NCBI RefSeq assembly: GCF_900114215.1
Contig: NZ_FOSG01000015.1
Location: 62,001 to 126,000 of the forward strand
DNA length: 64,000 nucleotides
Direction of reading: 5' to 3'
Source: Streptomyces mangrovi
GTDB taxonomy: Bacteria > Actinomycetota > Actinomycetes > Streptomycetales > Streptomycetaceae
Below, one piece after another: positions 10,184 to 18,924 of the stretch; within the stretch, counting starts at the first letter, position 1, and each line of letters opens with the position of its first letter. A program made the position numbers and the translations under genes. The notes under the pieces are model-generated. The model saw only the letters and a list, made by a program, of their open reading frames with translations, did no database searches and was not told where the DNA came from.

Positions 10184-13027
10184 GTGACGGACGCGGGGCG
10201 AGCGAGTCTTTGGACGATCGATCCAGACGACAAGGGGCGGGACTTGAGTCCGCGAAGAACACGAGCGCGCAGAACATTGAGTCTGAAGAGGCGGACCTGG
10301 CTGACCCTGGGGGCCGTCGCGGTGGGCGGAGCCGGTGTGGTGACCGTCGCCGTGGCCAATCCGCCCGAGGACAAGGGGAACTCCGTGGCCGCGTCGCCGG
10401 TCAGGGTGTACTCCGTGAGCCTGAAGACCAGGGGCGAGGGGCACAGCGGTGTGACCCGCCGCGACACCAAGCCGTTCAGCCTGTTGGGCATCTCCTGGCC
10501 CCGGGCGACCGCGGAGATCGGCGGCCGGGCCGAGGTGCGCACCCGCGACATCGAGACCGGCCGGTGGACGCCGTGGCAGGAACTGGATCTGGACATCCAC
10601 GTCCCCGAGGGCGAGGAGGGCCGGGAGGCCACGGCCCGCGGCGCGACCGCGCCCCGCTGGGTCGGCCCCTCCGACGGCGTCGAGGCCCGGGTGGTCTCCG
10701 CCGACGGGCAGGCCAGTGACGAGTTCCCCGCCGGGATGCGGCTGGATCTGGTCGACCCGGGTGTGACACCGCGCGAGGCGAAGGAGGCGAACACGGCCGA
10801 CCTCGGCCCGGCGGCCTTCGAGACGGCCGTGGACACGGGCATGCGGCCCGCCGCCTACGTCGCCGAGGACCCGGCGCCCACCGCCACCGCGAGCGACCCG
10901 GCGGACGGCGCCTCGGCGTCACCCGCCGAGCCGGAGCCCACGGGGACGGAGTCCACCGCCGCGGGCACCACCGAGCCCACTCCCACCGGGACCGAGCCCA
11001 CCGGGCCGGGCGCCTCCGAAAGCCCGACGGCCGACCCGTCGCCGACCCCGACCGTGCCGACCGCACCCGAGTCCACGGTCACCCGGCCGCCGATCGTCCC
11101 GCGCGCCGCCTGGGGCGCCGACGAGTCCATGGTCGAGGAGCCGTCGGCGTACCTGGAGGACGGCATCCAGGCGGCCTTCGTCCACCACACGGCGCTCGAG
11201 GACATCAACTACACCTGTTCCGACTCGGCCGCGATCGTGCGCTCGCTGATGACGTTCCACGTCAAGAGCAACGGCTGGAACGACCTGGGCTACAACTTCC
11301 TGGTCGACAAGTGCGGCACGATCTTCGAGGGCCGGCACGGCGGCGCCGACCTGCCCGTGGTGGGCGCGCACACCTACGGCTTCAACAGCTACTCCACCGG
11401 CATCGCGGTGATCGGCAACTACGCCGCGGGCGACGTGCCCACCCCCGACGTGACCGGCGCCGTCGCCAGGATCGCCGCCTGGAAGCTCGGCCAGTACGGC
11501 GTGGACCCCACCGGCAGGGTGACACTCACCGCCATGGGGAACACCGGCGTGTGGGAGGAGGGTGAGCAGGCCACCCTGCGCACCATCTCCGGCCACCGCG
11601 ACGGCTACAACACCGTGTGCCCGGGCCAGACGCTGTACGAGGAGCTGCCGGAGATCCGGCGCTTCGCCGCGAGCCCGGCCGCGAGCTCCGCGACTCCCAC
11701 CGCCGACTTCAACCGCGACGGCATGGGCGACATGGCCGTGGGCACCCCCCGCGCCGCCGTGGGCGGCAAGGCCAAGGCCGGCACCGTCAGCGTGGCGCCC
11801 GGCGGCGTGGACGGCCCGGTGGCCGCCGCCAGGATCACCCTCTCCCAGTCCAGCCCGGGTGTCCCCGGCGCCTCCGAGACCGGTGACAACTGGGGCGGGG
11901 CGGTCGCGTACGGCGACATCAACGGCGACGGGCACGCCGACCTGGCGATCGGCGCGCCCGGCGAGGACGACACGGCGGGCAACGCCGACTCCGGTGCGGT
12001 GACCGTCCTGTACGGTCCCGGCTTCACCGAGGCCAAGTGGCTGGACGTGGCCGACGCGGACCGCACCGGCGGGGCCCGGTTCGGCTCGACCGTCGCCGTC
12101 GGCGACTTCGACAGCGACGGCACCGCCGACGTCTTCACCGCGTCCGCCGACGGACCGGCCGGCTGGTGGGCGTTCGACGTCGCCGGCGGCACCGTGCGCA
12201 AGGGCGCCCTGAAGACCGGCACCACCGGCGCCATCGACTCCCTGGCCTCCACCACCGGCGACTTCAACCGCGACGGCTACGCCGACGTGGTGCTGAACCA
12301 CCGGGACTCCGGCGGCACCGGCCGGCTCACGCTCCTCAACGGGTCGGCCGACGGCCTGACCTACGTGGGCATGTCGTCCGTCAGGGGCGGCCGTTCGGTC
12401 GCCGCGGCCGACATCGACGGCGACGCGTACGCGGACCTGATCGTCGGTCAGCCGTACGCGGCCGAGTCCAGCGGCTTCCGCGGCGGTCAGATCACCGTGC
12501 TGCCCGGTTCGCCAAACGGGCCGACCACCACCGGCCGGAAGGTGATCCACCAGGACACCTCCGGTGTTCCGGGAGGCGCCGAGGCCGGGGACGCCATGGG
12601 CTGGTCGGTCTCGGCGGGTGACGTCGACGGCGACGGGCACGCCGACGTCCTCGCCGGCCTGCCCTTCGAGGACCTCACCCGCGACGGCGCGAGCCGCAAG
12701 AACGCGGGCATGTCGATCCTGCTGTACGGCACCTCCTCGGGGCTGAGCACCTCCGGTGCCCTGAGCCTCCATCAGGACGCCTCCGGTGTCCGCGGGGTCT
12801 CCGAGACCGACGACCGGCTCGGTGCGGGCGTCCTGCTCGCCGACATGTCCGGCTGGGGGCGGGCGGACCTGGCCGTCGGCGCTCCGGGGGAGAACTCCTT
12901 CGACGGGACGATCCTCCAGTTCGACGCCGGCAGCCGGGGCGTCTCCACCTCGGGCGCCGTCTACTACAGCCGCTCCGACATGGGTACGCCCTCGGGCGCC
13001 TGGCTGGGCTATCCGCTGGCTCCCTGA
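10184..13027 (+). CDS. Exported N-acetylmuramoyl-L-alanine amidase (PGRP) with FG-GAP repeats
   Basis: 947 residues. Basic leader and hydrophobic segment (WLTLGAVAVGGAGVVTVAVA, about 38-58) for export. About 60-215 is a domain common to actinomycete PGRP proteins; 220-300 is a Thr/Pro/Glu linker with TGTEP repeats. Residues about 304-480 are an Amidase_2/PGRP domain: IVPRAAWGADE, AFVHHTALED, and SGHRDGYNTVCPG, giving the His-His-Cys zinc set of active type-2 amidases. From about 495 to the end run Asp-rich FG-GAP/VCBS repeats (DFNRDGMGDMAVGTP, DINGDGHADLAIGAPGED, DVDGDGHADVLAGLP), a calcium-binding propeller. It should cleave the glycan-peptide bond of wall peptidoglycan outside the cell. GTG 10184 is accepted; a later TTG is possible. 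It lies between two ECF sigma cassettes. Confidence 0.87.
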   Translation: MTDAGRASLWTIDPDDKGRDLSPRRTRARRTLSLKRRTWLTLGAVAVGGAGVVTVAVANPPEDKGNSVAASPVRVYSVSLKTRGEGHSGVTRRDTKPFSLLGISWPRATAEIGGRAEVRTRDIETGRWTPWQELDLDIHVPEGEEGREATARGATAPRWVGPSDGVEARVVSADGQASDEFPAGMRLDLVDPGVTPREAKEANTADLGPAAFETAVDTGMRPAAYVAEDPAPTATASDPADGASASPAEPEPTGTESTAAGTTEPTPTGTEPTGPGASESPTADPSPTPTVPTAPESTVTRPPIVPRAAWGADESMVEEPSAYLEDGIQAAFVHHTALEDINYTCSDSAAIVRSLMTFHVKSNGWNDLGYNFLVDKCGTIFEGRHGGADLPVVGAHTYGFNSYSTGIAVIGNYAAGDVPTPDVTGAVARIAAWKLGQYGVDPTGRVTLTAMGNTGVWEEGEQATLRTISGHRDGYNTVCPGQTLYEELPEIRRFAASPAASSATPTADFNRDGMGDMAVGTPRAAVGGKAKAGTVSVAPGGVDGPVAAARITLSQSSPGVPGASETGDNWGGAVAYGDINGDGHADLAIGAPGEDDTAGNADSGAVTVLYGPGFTEAKWLDVADADRTGGARFGSTVAVGDFDSDGTADVFTASADGPAGWWAFDVAGGTVRKGALKTGTTGAIDSLASTTGDFNRDGYADVVLNHRDSGGTGRLTLLNGSADGLTYVGMSSVRGGRSVAAADIDGDAYADLIVGQPYAAESSGFRGGQITVLPGSPNGPTTTGRKVIHQDTSGVPGGAEAGDAMGWSVSAGDVDGDGHADVLAGLPFEDLTRDGASRKNAGMSILLYGTSSGLSTSGALSLHQDASGVRGVSETDDRLGAGVLLADMSGWGRADLAVGAPGENSFDGTILQFDAGSRGVSTSGAVYYSRSDMGTPSGAWLGYPLAP

Positions 13028-13069
13028 GCGAGCCGGCGGTGCGCCGCCGGTGAACGGCGGTCGCCGAAC

Positions 13070-13095
13070 GGCCGCCGGGCGGCCGCCCGGCGGCC
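13070..13095. repeat. 26-nt perfect palindrome
   Basis: Self-complementary G+C-only sequence 43 nt after the amidase stop. It can form a hairpin and may help end transcription together with the 13116-13146 stem. Confidence 0.5.
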
Positions 13096-13115
13096 CCGGC
13101 AGAGACAGAGGGAGG

Positions 13116-13146
13116 GGGACCGGACGGGGGACTTCCGTCCGGTCCC
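13116..13146 (+). terminator. Hairpin terminator after amidase gene
   Basis: 12-bp perfect stem, arms 13116-13127 and 13135-13146, 7-nt loop, followed by a pyrimidine-rich stretch. It separates the amidase gene from the second sigma gene. Confidence 0.65.
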
Positions 13147-13269
13147 TTCCGCCTTCCTCCGGACGGGGCGGGGGTGTTCGCCTTCGCCCCGCACCGGATC
13201 CGCACGGGCGCAGCCCGCGTGGAACCGCCGTGTCGACGCGCCGCGCGGGAGCGTGGAAGGATCCCGTCC

Positions 13270-13899
13270 GTGAGTGATGCGGCGGATGGCGGCGACCGGC
13301 TCCACCCTGAGCACCCCGGGGATCTGAACGCTGCGGTTCTCGGTGTGCGGCGGGGCGACGAGGCCGCCTTCCGCGCCGTCTACCGCCGACTCAATCCCGA
13401 ACTCCTGCGCTACGCGGCCGTCATCGTCGGCCAGGACGCGGAGGACGTCGTGGCCGAGACGTGGTTACAGATAGCCCGGGACGTGCTGCGCTTCGAGGGG
13501 GACGGCGCTTCCTTCCGCCGCTTCGCCCTCGCCGTCACACGGAACCGGGCCCGGGACGTCCTGCGTCGCAGGAGGAGGCGGGTACAGGAGATCACCGTAC
13601 CGACCGACGAGCTGCCCGAGCCGCGCGCGTCCGGCGCCCCCGGCGGGGAGGCCGCCCCGGACACCGCGGAAGTGGCCGGGGCGGAGCTGTCGACACGTGA
13701 GATCGTCTCCCTCATCGGCACTCTGCCCGTTTCGCAGGCCGAGGCGGTACTTCTGAGAGTGGTTCTGGACCTGGACACGAAGAGCACGGCCGAGATCCTC
13801 GGCAAGCGGCCGGGGGCGGTGGCGATGGCGCTGTCACGCGGTCTGAGGAAACTGGCCCGGATGGTGGAACGGCCCGAGGCAACGGCGGTACGGAGGTGA
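13270..13899 (+). CDS. ECF RNA polymerase sigma factor (copy 2), TTA-containing
   Basis: 209 residues from GTG 13270, which has AAGGA 8 nt upstream. Region 2: FRAVYRRLNPELLRYAA, AEDVVAETWLQIARDVLRFEG, RFALAVTRNRARDVLRR. Region 4: LPVSQAEAVLLRVVLDLDT and ILGKRPGAVAMALSRGLRKLARM. It aligns along its length with the sigma factor at 9087-9731, so the two are paralogues. The Leu of the conserved WLQIA is coded by TTA (13465-13467), while the other copy uses CTG; in Streptomyces this makes translation depend on the bldA tRNA. It overlaps the next gene by GTGA. The targets are unknown; the amidase between the two cassettes is a candidate. Confidence 0.9.
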   Translation: MSDAADGGDRLHPEHPGDLNAAVLGVRRGDEAAFRAVYRRLNPELLRYAAVIVGQDAEDVVAETWLQIARDVLRFEGDGASFRRFALAVTRNRARDVLRRRRRRVQEITVPTDELPEPRASGAPGGEAAPDTAEVAGAELSTREIVSLIGTLPVSQAEAVLLRVVLDLDTKSTAEILGKRPGAVAMALSRGLRKLARMVERPEATAVRR

Positions 13900-15086
13900 A
13901 CGACCCGATGCGGGACGGGGAGGAAGGCGGCACCCCTGTGACCGAGGCCGCGCTGCGCCGTCTGATCGCGGAGGGCTCCCGGTCCGGCCCCGTTCCCCGG
14001 GGCTCCGGTGATCCGCCGTCGGACGACGGCCTGCGCGCCCTCGCGGCCGTGCTCGGCGCCGCGGTACCGGCGGTGCCGTCGGCGGGATCCGGTGTGCTCA
14101 AGGGCGAGGAGGAGGCCCTGGCCGCCTTCCGGACGGCCCGCGACGAGCGGGCGGCCGACGCCTCTTCGGCGGCGGCCGGCCTGCGGGGCCGCCTCGCCCG
14201 GCTGACACGGCGTCTGGGCCGGACGCGTACGGGGGCGCTCGGCGTGGTCGCGGCCGCCGTCCTCGGCAGCGGGGTGGCGGTGGCCTCCGGCGGGGTCCCG
14301 TTCCTGCCCGGGGGCGGCCCCGGCGGCGCGCCCGGAGCCTCCCGGGCGCCGGACACCGCCTCCGCTCCTCCCCTCCCCGCGTCCCCGAAGGCCCCCACGA
14401 CCGGGGAGGCCGGTCCGGCCCGGCCGCACCACGACGGTTTCGGGCCCGGTGCCGTACCGCCCTCCGAGGCGTCGCCGCGGATCGTCGCGCTGTGCCGGGC
14501 CCAGCAGCGGGACCACGGCGGTGAGGGCGGCCCGGACGGTGCCGGACTGAGGTCACTGGCCGCCGCCGCGGGCGGACGCGACCGGGTCGACGCGTACTGC
14601 GCCGCGGTCCTGGAGGGCCCGGCGGCGCGGCCCTCGCCCGCCGACGGCGGCCGGGGCGACGGGAACGGCGACGGCGGCGGGAACCCGGGCGGGAACGGCG
14701 CGACGCCGGACGTCCCGGACCGGACCGACCGGGCCACCGGCGACAACGGCGAGACCGGCAGCGGCCGGGAGAACGCCAACCCCCGGAACCCCGGCAGCGG
14801 CAACGGGAACGCCGACGGCGCCCCGGGCATCGGGAACGCCGGCGGCGCCAACGGCCGGGGCGACACCGGCCGGAGCGGCGAGCGCCCCGGCGGCGGCCCC
14901 GGCAGCAGCGGGGGAAGCGGCGGCCGGGACGCCGGGAGCCCCGGCAACAGCGGCGGCACCGGCGGCCCGGGCCGCGAAAACGGAGCCGGGGACGGAGCCG
15001 GCGGTACCCGGGCCGAAGCCGCGCGGGACCGCGGCGCCCCCGCGGGCCGCCCCGCGCCCGCCCCGCCGGGGGACACCGTCCGCTGA
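13896..15086 (+). CDS. Single-pass membrane protein coupled to ECF sigma factor (putative anti-sigma, copy 2)
   Basis: 396 residues with the same plan as the protein at 7912-9090: cytoplasmic part with GEEEALAAFRTAR, one helix ALGVVAAAVLGSGVAVASGG near residue 115, an external two-cysteine module (IVALCRAQQ to AAGGRDRVDAYCAAV), then about 170 residues of Gly/Asn/Asp/Pro-rich disordered tail. No zinc anti-sigma motif. Start GTG 13896 overlaps the sigma stop (GTGA); ATG 13908 is an alternative. Position and topology suggest it holds or tunes the sigma factor in response to an outside signal; this is inference. The tail resembles wall-spanning linkers. Confidence 0.7.
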   Translation: MNDPMRDGEEGGTPVTEAALRRLIAEGSRSGPVPRGSGDPPSDDGLRALAAVLGAAVPAVPSAGSGVLKGEEEALAAFRTARDERAADASSAAAGLRGRLARLTRRLGRTRTGALGVVAAAVLGSGVAVASGGVPFLPGGGPGGAPGASRAPDTASAPPLPASPKAPTTGEAGPARPHHDGFGPGAVPPSEASPRIVALCRAQQRDHGGEGGPDGAGLRSLAAAAGGRDRVDAYCAAVLEGPAARPSPADGGRGDGNGDGGGNPGGNGATPDVPDRTDRATGDNGETGSGRENANPRNPGSGNGNADGAPGIGNAGGANGRGDTGRSGERPGGGPGSSGGSGGRDAGSPGNSGGTGGPGRENGAGDGAGGTRAEAARDRGAPAGRPAPAPPGDTVR

Positions 15087-15126
15087 CCGCGCCCGGGGCG
15101 CTCCGTTCGCCGGGCGGGGCACCCCG

Positions 15127-15132
15127 TAGGGT
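15127..15132 (+). promoter_or_regulatory. -10 element of leaderless promoter for hydrolase-ABC gene
   Basis: TAGGGT, 6 nt before ATG 15139. It gives the hydrolase-ABC operon its own start site 52 nt after the preceding gene. Confidence 0.5.
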
Positions 15133-15138
15133 CGGGCC

Positions 15139-17958
15139 ATGGATCTCCGACTGCCCAGGCCCCGCGGACGGCTGGTCGCGGCGGCCGCCGCCGTCGCCGT
15201 CCTCGTGGGGGGCGGTGTGTGGGCGGCCCTCCCGGACGACGCTCCCGCCGTACGCCACACCGAGCAGAGGCTCACCCTGCCCGCATCGCCGGACGACGGT
15301 GGCGGCGGGGACGGCGGGAACGGTGGGGACACCGTCCGGATCGACACCTCCTACTTCACCGCCGGCGACCCCGGCGCCCGCCGCCCCGCGGTCCTGCTGG
15401 GCCACGGCTTCGGCGGCAGCAAGGCCGATCTGCGCGGCCGGGCCGAGGAGCTGGCCCGCTCCGGCTACGCGGTGCTGACCTGGTCGGCCCGCGGCTTCGG
15501 CGCCTCCACCGGCCGGATCGGGATGAACGACCCCGACCGCGAGGTCGCCGACGTCAGCGCCCTGATCGACTGGCTGGCGAAGCGGCCCGAGGTCCGTCTC
15601 GACGGCGAGGGCGATCCCCGGGTGGGCGTGGCGGGCGCCTCCTACGGCGGCGCGGTCTCGCTGCTGGCCGCCGGGTACGACGAACGGGTCGACGCCGTCG
15701 CCCCGCGCATCACCTACTGGGACCTGTCCCAGGCCCTCTTCCCGGACGGCGTCTTCAAGGAACTGTGGACCGGGATCTTCTTCACTACCGGCTCCACCGT
15801 CGCGGGCAGTGGCGCTCCCACCGCCGGCCCGGTCTCCGAGCGGGCGGGCTGCGGCCGGTTCACCACGGAGCTGTGCGAGATGTACGAGCGGGTCGCCGTC
15901 GCCGGGAAACCGGACCGGGAGGCACGCGAGCTGCTGCGCGAGCGCAGTCCGGTGGCGGTCGCCGACCGGATCGACGTACCGGCGCTGATCGTCCAGGGCC
16001 GCTCCGACTCCCTCTTCCCGCTCGGCCACGCCGACGCCATGGCGAAGGCGATCCGCGCCAACGGCGCGCCGGTGGCGGTGGAGTGGATCGCGGGCGGCCA
16101 CGACGGCGGCCCGTCCGAGGACGAGCGGCTGGACGACCGCACCCGCGCCTGGTTCGACCGCCATCTCAGGGACGAGAAGGGGGTGGACACCGGCCCGGCG
16201 TTCCGCGTCACCCGCACCGGCGGCATGGACACCACCGACGGCGAGACACGGCTGCGGGCCGCCACCGCCGAGCGCTACCCCGGCCTGTCCTCCGGCGGCC
16301 GGACGGTGGAGCTGCGGGGGCGCGAGCAGACCTTCGCCAACCCGGCGGGCGGCGGCCCGCCCGCCGTCTCCGCCGTCCCCGGTCTGAGCGCCGCGGGCGG
16401 GGGGCTGTCGGACCTGGGGATCGGCCTGTCGGTGGACTACCCCGGCCAGCACGCCCGCTTCGAGTCGGCCCCGCTGGCCGAGGCCGTCCAGGTCACCGGC
16501 GCGCCCTCGGTGCGGGTGAGGGTCGCGTCCACGTCCGGGGAGGCCGTGCTGTTCGCCAAGGTCTACGACGTGGGCCCCGACGGACGCCAGGTGCTGCCCT
16601 CCCAGCTCGTGGCGCCGCTGCGGGTCACCGGGGCCGGGGAGGGCCGGGGGGTGGAGGTGCGGCTGCCGGCGATAGACCACCGTTTCGAGGCCGGGCACCG
16701 TATGCGGGTGGTGTTCTCCGCCACCGATCTGGCCTACGCGTCGCCGGTCGAGCCCGCCGCCTACACCGTCTCCCTCGCGGAGGACGGGCTGAGCGTGCCG
16801 ACCGCGCCCGGCCTGGCCGTCGAGGCGGCCGGCACCCCGTGGTGGGTGTGGGGCATGCCGTCGGCCGGCGCGGCCGCGGCGGCGGTGCTGCTGCTGACCG
16901 GACGCCGCCGCAGGACCGCGCCGGCCGCATCCGCCGCACCGCCCGCGCCCGCCGAACCCGGCACACCCGGCGCACCCGGCGCCTCCACCGAGCCCGCCGC
17001 CGCGCCCGCCGCCGCCCCGCAGGCGGGCCCCGCGCGCGAGGACGTCCCGCTGGAGATCACCGGCCTGTCCAAGCGGTACGCGGGCTCGGCCGACCGCTAC
17101 GCGGTGCGCGATCTGTCCTTCCGGGTGGAGCGCGGCCAGGTGCTCGGTCTGCTCGGCCCCAACGGCGCGGGCAAGACCACCACTCTGCGGATGCTGATGG
17201 GCCTGATCACCCCCGACAGCGGTGGGATCAGGGTCTTCGGCCATGTGATCCGCCCGGGCGCGCCCGTGCTGTCGCGGGTCGGCGCGTTCGTCGAGGGCGC
17301 GGGCTTCCTGCCGCATCTGTCGGGCCGCGCCAATCTGGAGCTGTACTGGCGGGCCACCGGCCGTCCCGAGGGGGACGCGCACACCGAGGAGGCGCTGGAG
17401 ATCGCCGGGCTCGGCGACGCCCTGGAGCGCGCGGTGCGCACCTATTCGCAGGGCATGCGGCAGCGGCTGGCGATCGCCCAGGCCATGCTGGGCCTGCCGG
17501 ACCTGCTGATCCTGGACGAGCCGACCAACGGCCTGGACCCGCCGCAGATCCGGGAGATGCGGGACGTGATGATCCGCTACGCGGCGGCCGGCCGTACCGT
17601 GATCGTCTCCAGCCATCTGCTGGCCGAGGTCGAGCAGACCTGCACGCATCTGGTGGTCATGGACCGCGGCGAGCTGGTGCGGGCGGGTCCGGTGGAGGAG
17701 ATCACCGGCTCCGGCGACACCGTGCTCGTCGGGGTGCGGGGCCCGGTGCCCCAGGCGCTGCCGGAGAAGGTGGCGGCCCTGCCCGGTGTGGGCTCGGCGG
17801 TCGCCGTCGACGAGGGGCTGCTGGTGCGGCTGGACGGCGCCACCACCACGCGGCTGCTGGCCGAGCTCCTGCGGCTGGAGGTGCCGGTGGAGCGCGCCGG
17901 GCCGCACCGCCGTCTGGAGGACGCCTTCCTCACCCTGATCGGAGGAGAGTCCCGATGA
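15139..17958 (+). CDS. Alpha/beta hydrolase (S15/CocE-like) fused to ABC transporter ATPase
   Basis: 939 residues. One N-terminal helix (RLVAAAAAVAVLVGGGVWAA) sends residues 40-560 outside: an alpha/beta hydrolase with oxyanion loop LGHGFGGSKAD, nucleophile motif GVAGASYGGAV (Ser about 168), acid in QGRSDSLFP and His in AGGHDGG (about 320), then a beta-rich domain like the X-Pro dipeptidyl-peptidase C-terminal domain. A second helix (WVWGMPSAGAAAAAVLLLTG, about 568-588) returns to the cytoplasm. After an Ala/Pro linker comes a full ABC ATPase: Walker A GPNGAGKTTT (about 673), signature YSQGMRQRLAIAQ (about 768), Walker B LLILDEP. The topology is self-consistent. The partner permease overlaps by ATGA. 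It may couple substrate cleavage outside to transport; both substrates are unknown. Confidence 0.85.
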   Translation: MDLRLPRPRGRLVAAAAAVAVLVGGGVWAALPDDAPAVRHTEQRLTLPASPDDGGGGDGGNGGDTVRIDTSYFTAGDPGARRPAVLLGHGFGGSKADLRGRAEELARSGYAVLTWSARGFGASTGRIGMNDPDREVADVSALIDWLAKRPEVRLDGEGDPRVGVAGASYGGAVSLLAAGYDERVDAVAPRITYWDLSQALFPDGVFKELWTGIFFTTGSTVAGSGAPTAGPVSERAGCGRFTTELCEMYERVAVAGKPDREARELLRERSPVAVADRIDVPALIVQGRSDSLFPLGHADAMAKAIRANGAPVAVEWIAGGHDGGPSEDERLDDRTRAWFDRHLRDEKGVDTGPAFRVTRTGGMDTTDGETRLRAATAERYPGLSSGGRTVELRGREQTFANPAGGGPPAVSAVPGLSAAGGGLSDLGIGLSVDYPGQHARFESAPLAEAVQVTGAPSVRVRVASTSGEAVLFAKVYDVGPDGRQVLPSQLVAPLRVTGAGEGRGVEVRLPAIDHRFEAGHRMRVVFSATDLAYASPVEPAAYTVSLAEDGLSVPTAPGLAVEAAGTPWWVWGMPSAGAAAAAVLLLTGRRRRTAPAASAAPPAPAEPGTPGAPGASTEPAAAPAAAPQAGPAREDVPLEITGLSKRYAGSADRYAVRDLSFRVERGQVLGLLGPNGAGKTTTLRMLMGLITPDSGGIRVFGHVIRPGAPVLSRVGAFVEGAGFLPHLSGRANLELYWRATGRPEGDAHTEEALEIAGLGDALERAVRTYSQGMRQRLAIAQAMLGLPDLLILDEPTNGLDPPQIREMRDVMIRYAAAGRTVIVSSHLLAEVEQTCTHLVVMDRGELVRAGPVEEITGSGDTVLVGVRGPVPQALPEKVAALPGVGSAVAVDEGLLVRLDGATTTRLLAELLRLEVPVERAGPHRRLEDAFLTLIGGESR

Positions 17959-18869
17959 CCGCCACCGCCCCCACTCCCCCTCCCGCACCGGGCCCTCCCG
18001 CACCGGGCCCGCCGGGGGCCGACCCGTCGGGCGCGGCGCCCGGCTACCGCCCGCGGCACACCCTGCCGCTGCGGGTGGAGGCGGTGCGCCAGCTGCGGCG
18101 CCGCCGCACCCTGGTGACCGGCCTGGTGCTGGCCGCGCTGCCGTTCGTGCTGATCGCGGCCTTCGCGATCGGCGGTGAGCCCGAGCGCGGCGGCCGGCGC
18201 ATCAACCTGATGGACACCGCCACCGCCTCCGGGCTGAACTTCGCCGCCATGGCGCTGTTCGTCTCGGCCGGTTTCCTGCTGGTGGTGCCGGTGGCGCTGT
18301 TCTGCGGCGACACGGTGGCCTCCGAGGCGAGCTGGTCCTCGCTGCGCTATCTGCTGGCAGCCCCCGTGCCGCGCTCAAGACTGCTGCTGAGCAAGCTGGC
18401 GGTGGCGCTGGCGTTCAGCGCGGCGGCGATGGCGCTGCTGCCGCTGGTGGCGCTGGCCGCGGGCTCGGCGGCGTACGGCTGGGGTCCGCTGGAGCTGCCC
18501 ACCGGCGGCACGCTGCCGCGGGACGAGGCGCTGGGCCGGCTGGCGTTGGCGGTGGCGTACGTCTTCGTCGGCCAGCTGGTGACGGCCGGGCTGGCGTTCT
18601 GGCTGTCCACGGTCACCGACGCGCCGCTGGGCGCGGTCGGCGGCGCGATCGGGCTGACGATCGTGGGCAACATCCTGGACGCGGTCACGGCGCTGGGCGA
18701 CTGGCGGGAGCTGCTGCCCGCGCACTGGCAGTTCGCCTGGGCGGACGTCTTCCAGCCGGAGCTGGAGACGGGCGGGATGCTGCGGGGCGCCTCGGTGTCC
18801 GTGGCGTACGCGCTGGTGCTGTTCGCGCTGGCCTTCCGCCACTTCCGCACCAAGGACATCGTTTCCTGA
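17955..18869 (+). CDS. ABC-2 type transporter permease
   Basis: 304 residues. Pro-rich cytoplasmic N-terminus of about 40 residues, then about six membrane helices (LVTGLVLAALPFVLIAAFAI, AAMALFVSAGFLLVVPVALF, ALAFSAAAMALLPLVALAAG, AYVFVGQLVTAGLAFWLS, GAVGGAIGLTIVGNILDA, SVAYALVLFALAFRHF). The order and the intracellular ASEASWSSLRYLLAAPVPR loop fit ABC-2 permeases that pair with a separate ATPase. ATG 17955 lies in the stop of the hydrolase-ATPase gene, so the pair is made in step. It probably forms a dimeric exporter powered by that protein's ATPase domain. Confidence 0.87.
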   Translation: MTATAPTPPPAPGPPAPGPPGADPSGAAPGYRPRHTLPLRVEAVRQLRRRRTLVTGLVLAALPFVLIAAFAIGGEPERGGRRINLMDTATASGLNFAAMALFVSAGFLLVVPVALFCGDTVASEASWSSLRYLLAAPVPRSRLLLSKLAVALAFSAAAMALLPLVALAAGSAAYGWGPLELPTGGTLPRDEALGRLALAVAYVFVGQLVTAGLAFWLSTVTDAPLGAVGGAIGLTIVGNILDAVTALGDWRELLPAHWQFAWADVFQPELETGGMLRGASVSVAYALVLFALAFRHFRTKDIVS

Positions 18870-18924
18870 TCCGTCTCCCGAGCCGTCTCCCGAGCCGCAC
18901 GGGCCCCCTCCCCTATGTCCTCCC

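Noticed and set aside
14098..18003. 1301-codon minus-strand open frame
   Set aside because: It is the complement of the second sigma partner and the hydrolase-ABC gene and has no recognisable domain; a product of high G+C content.
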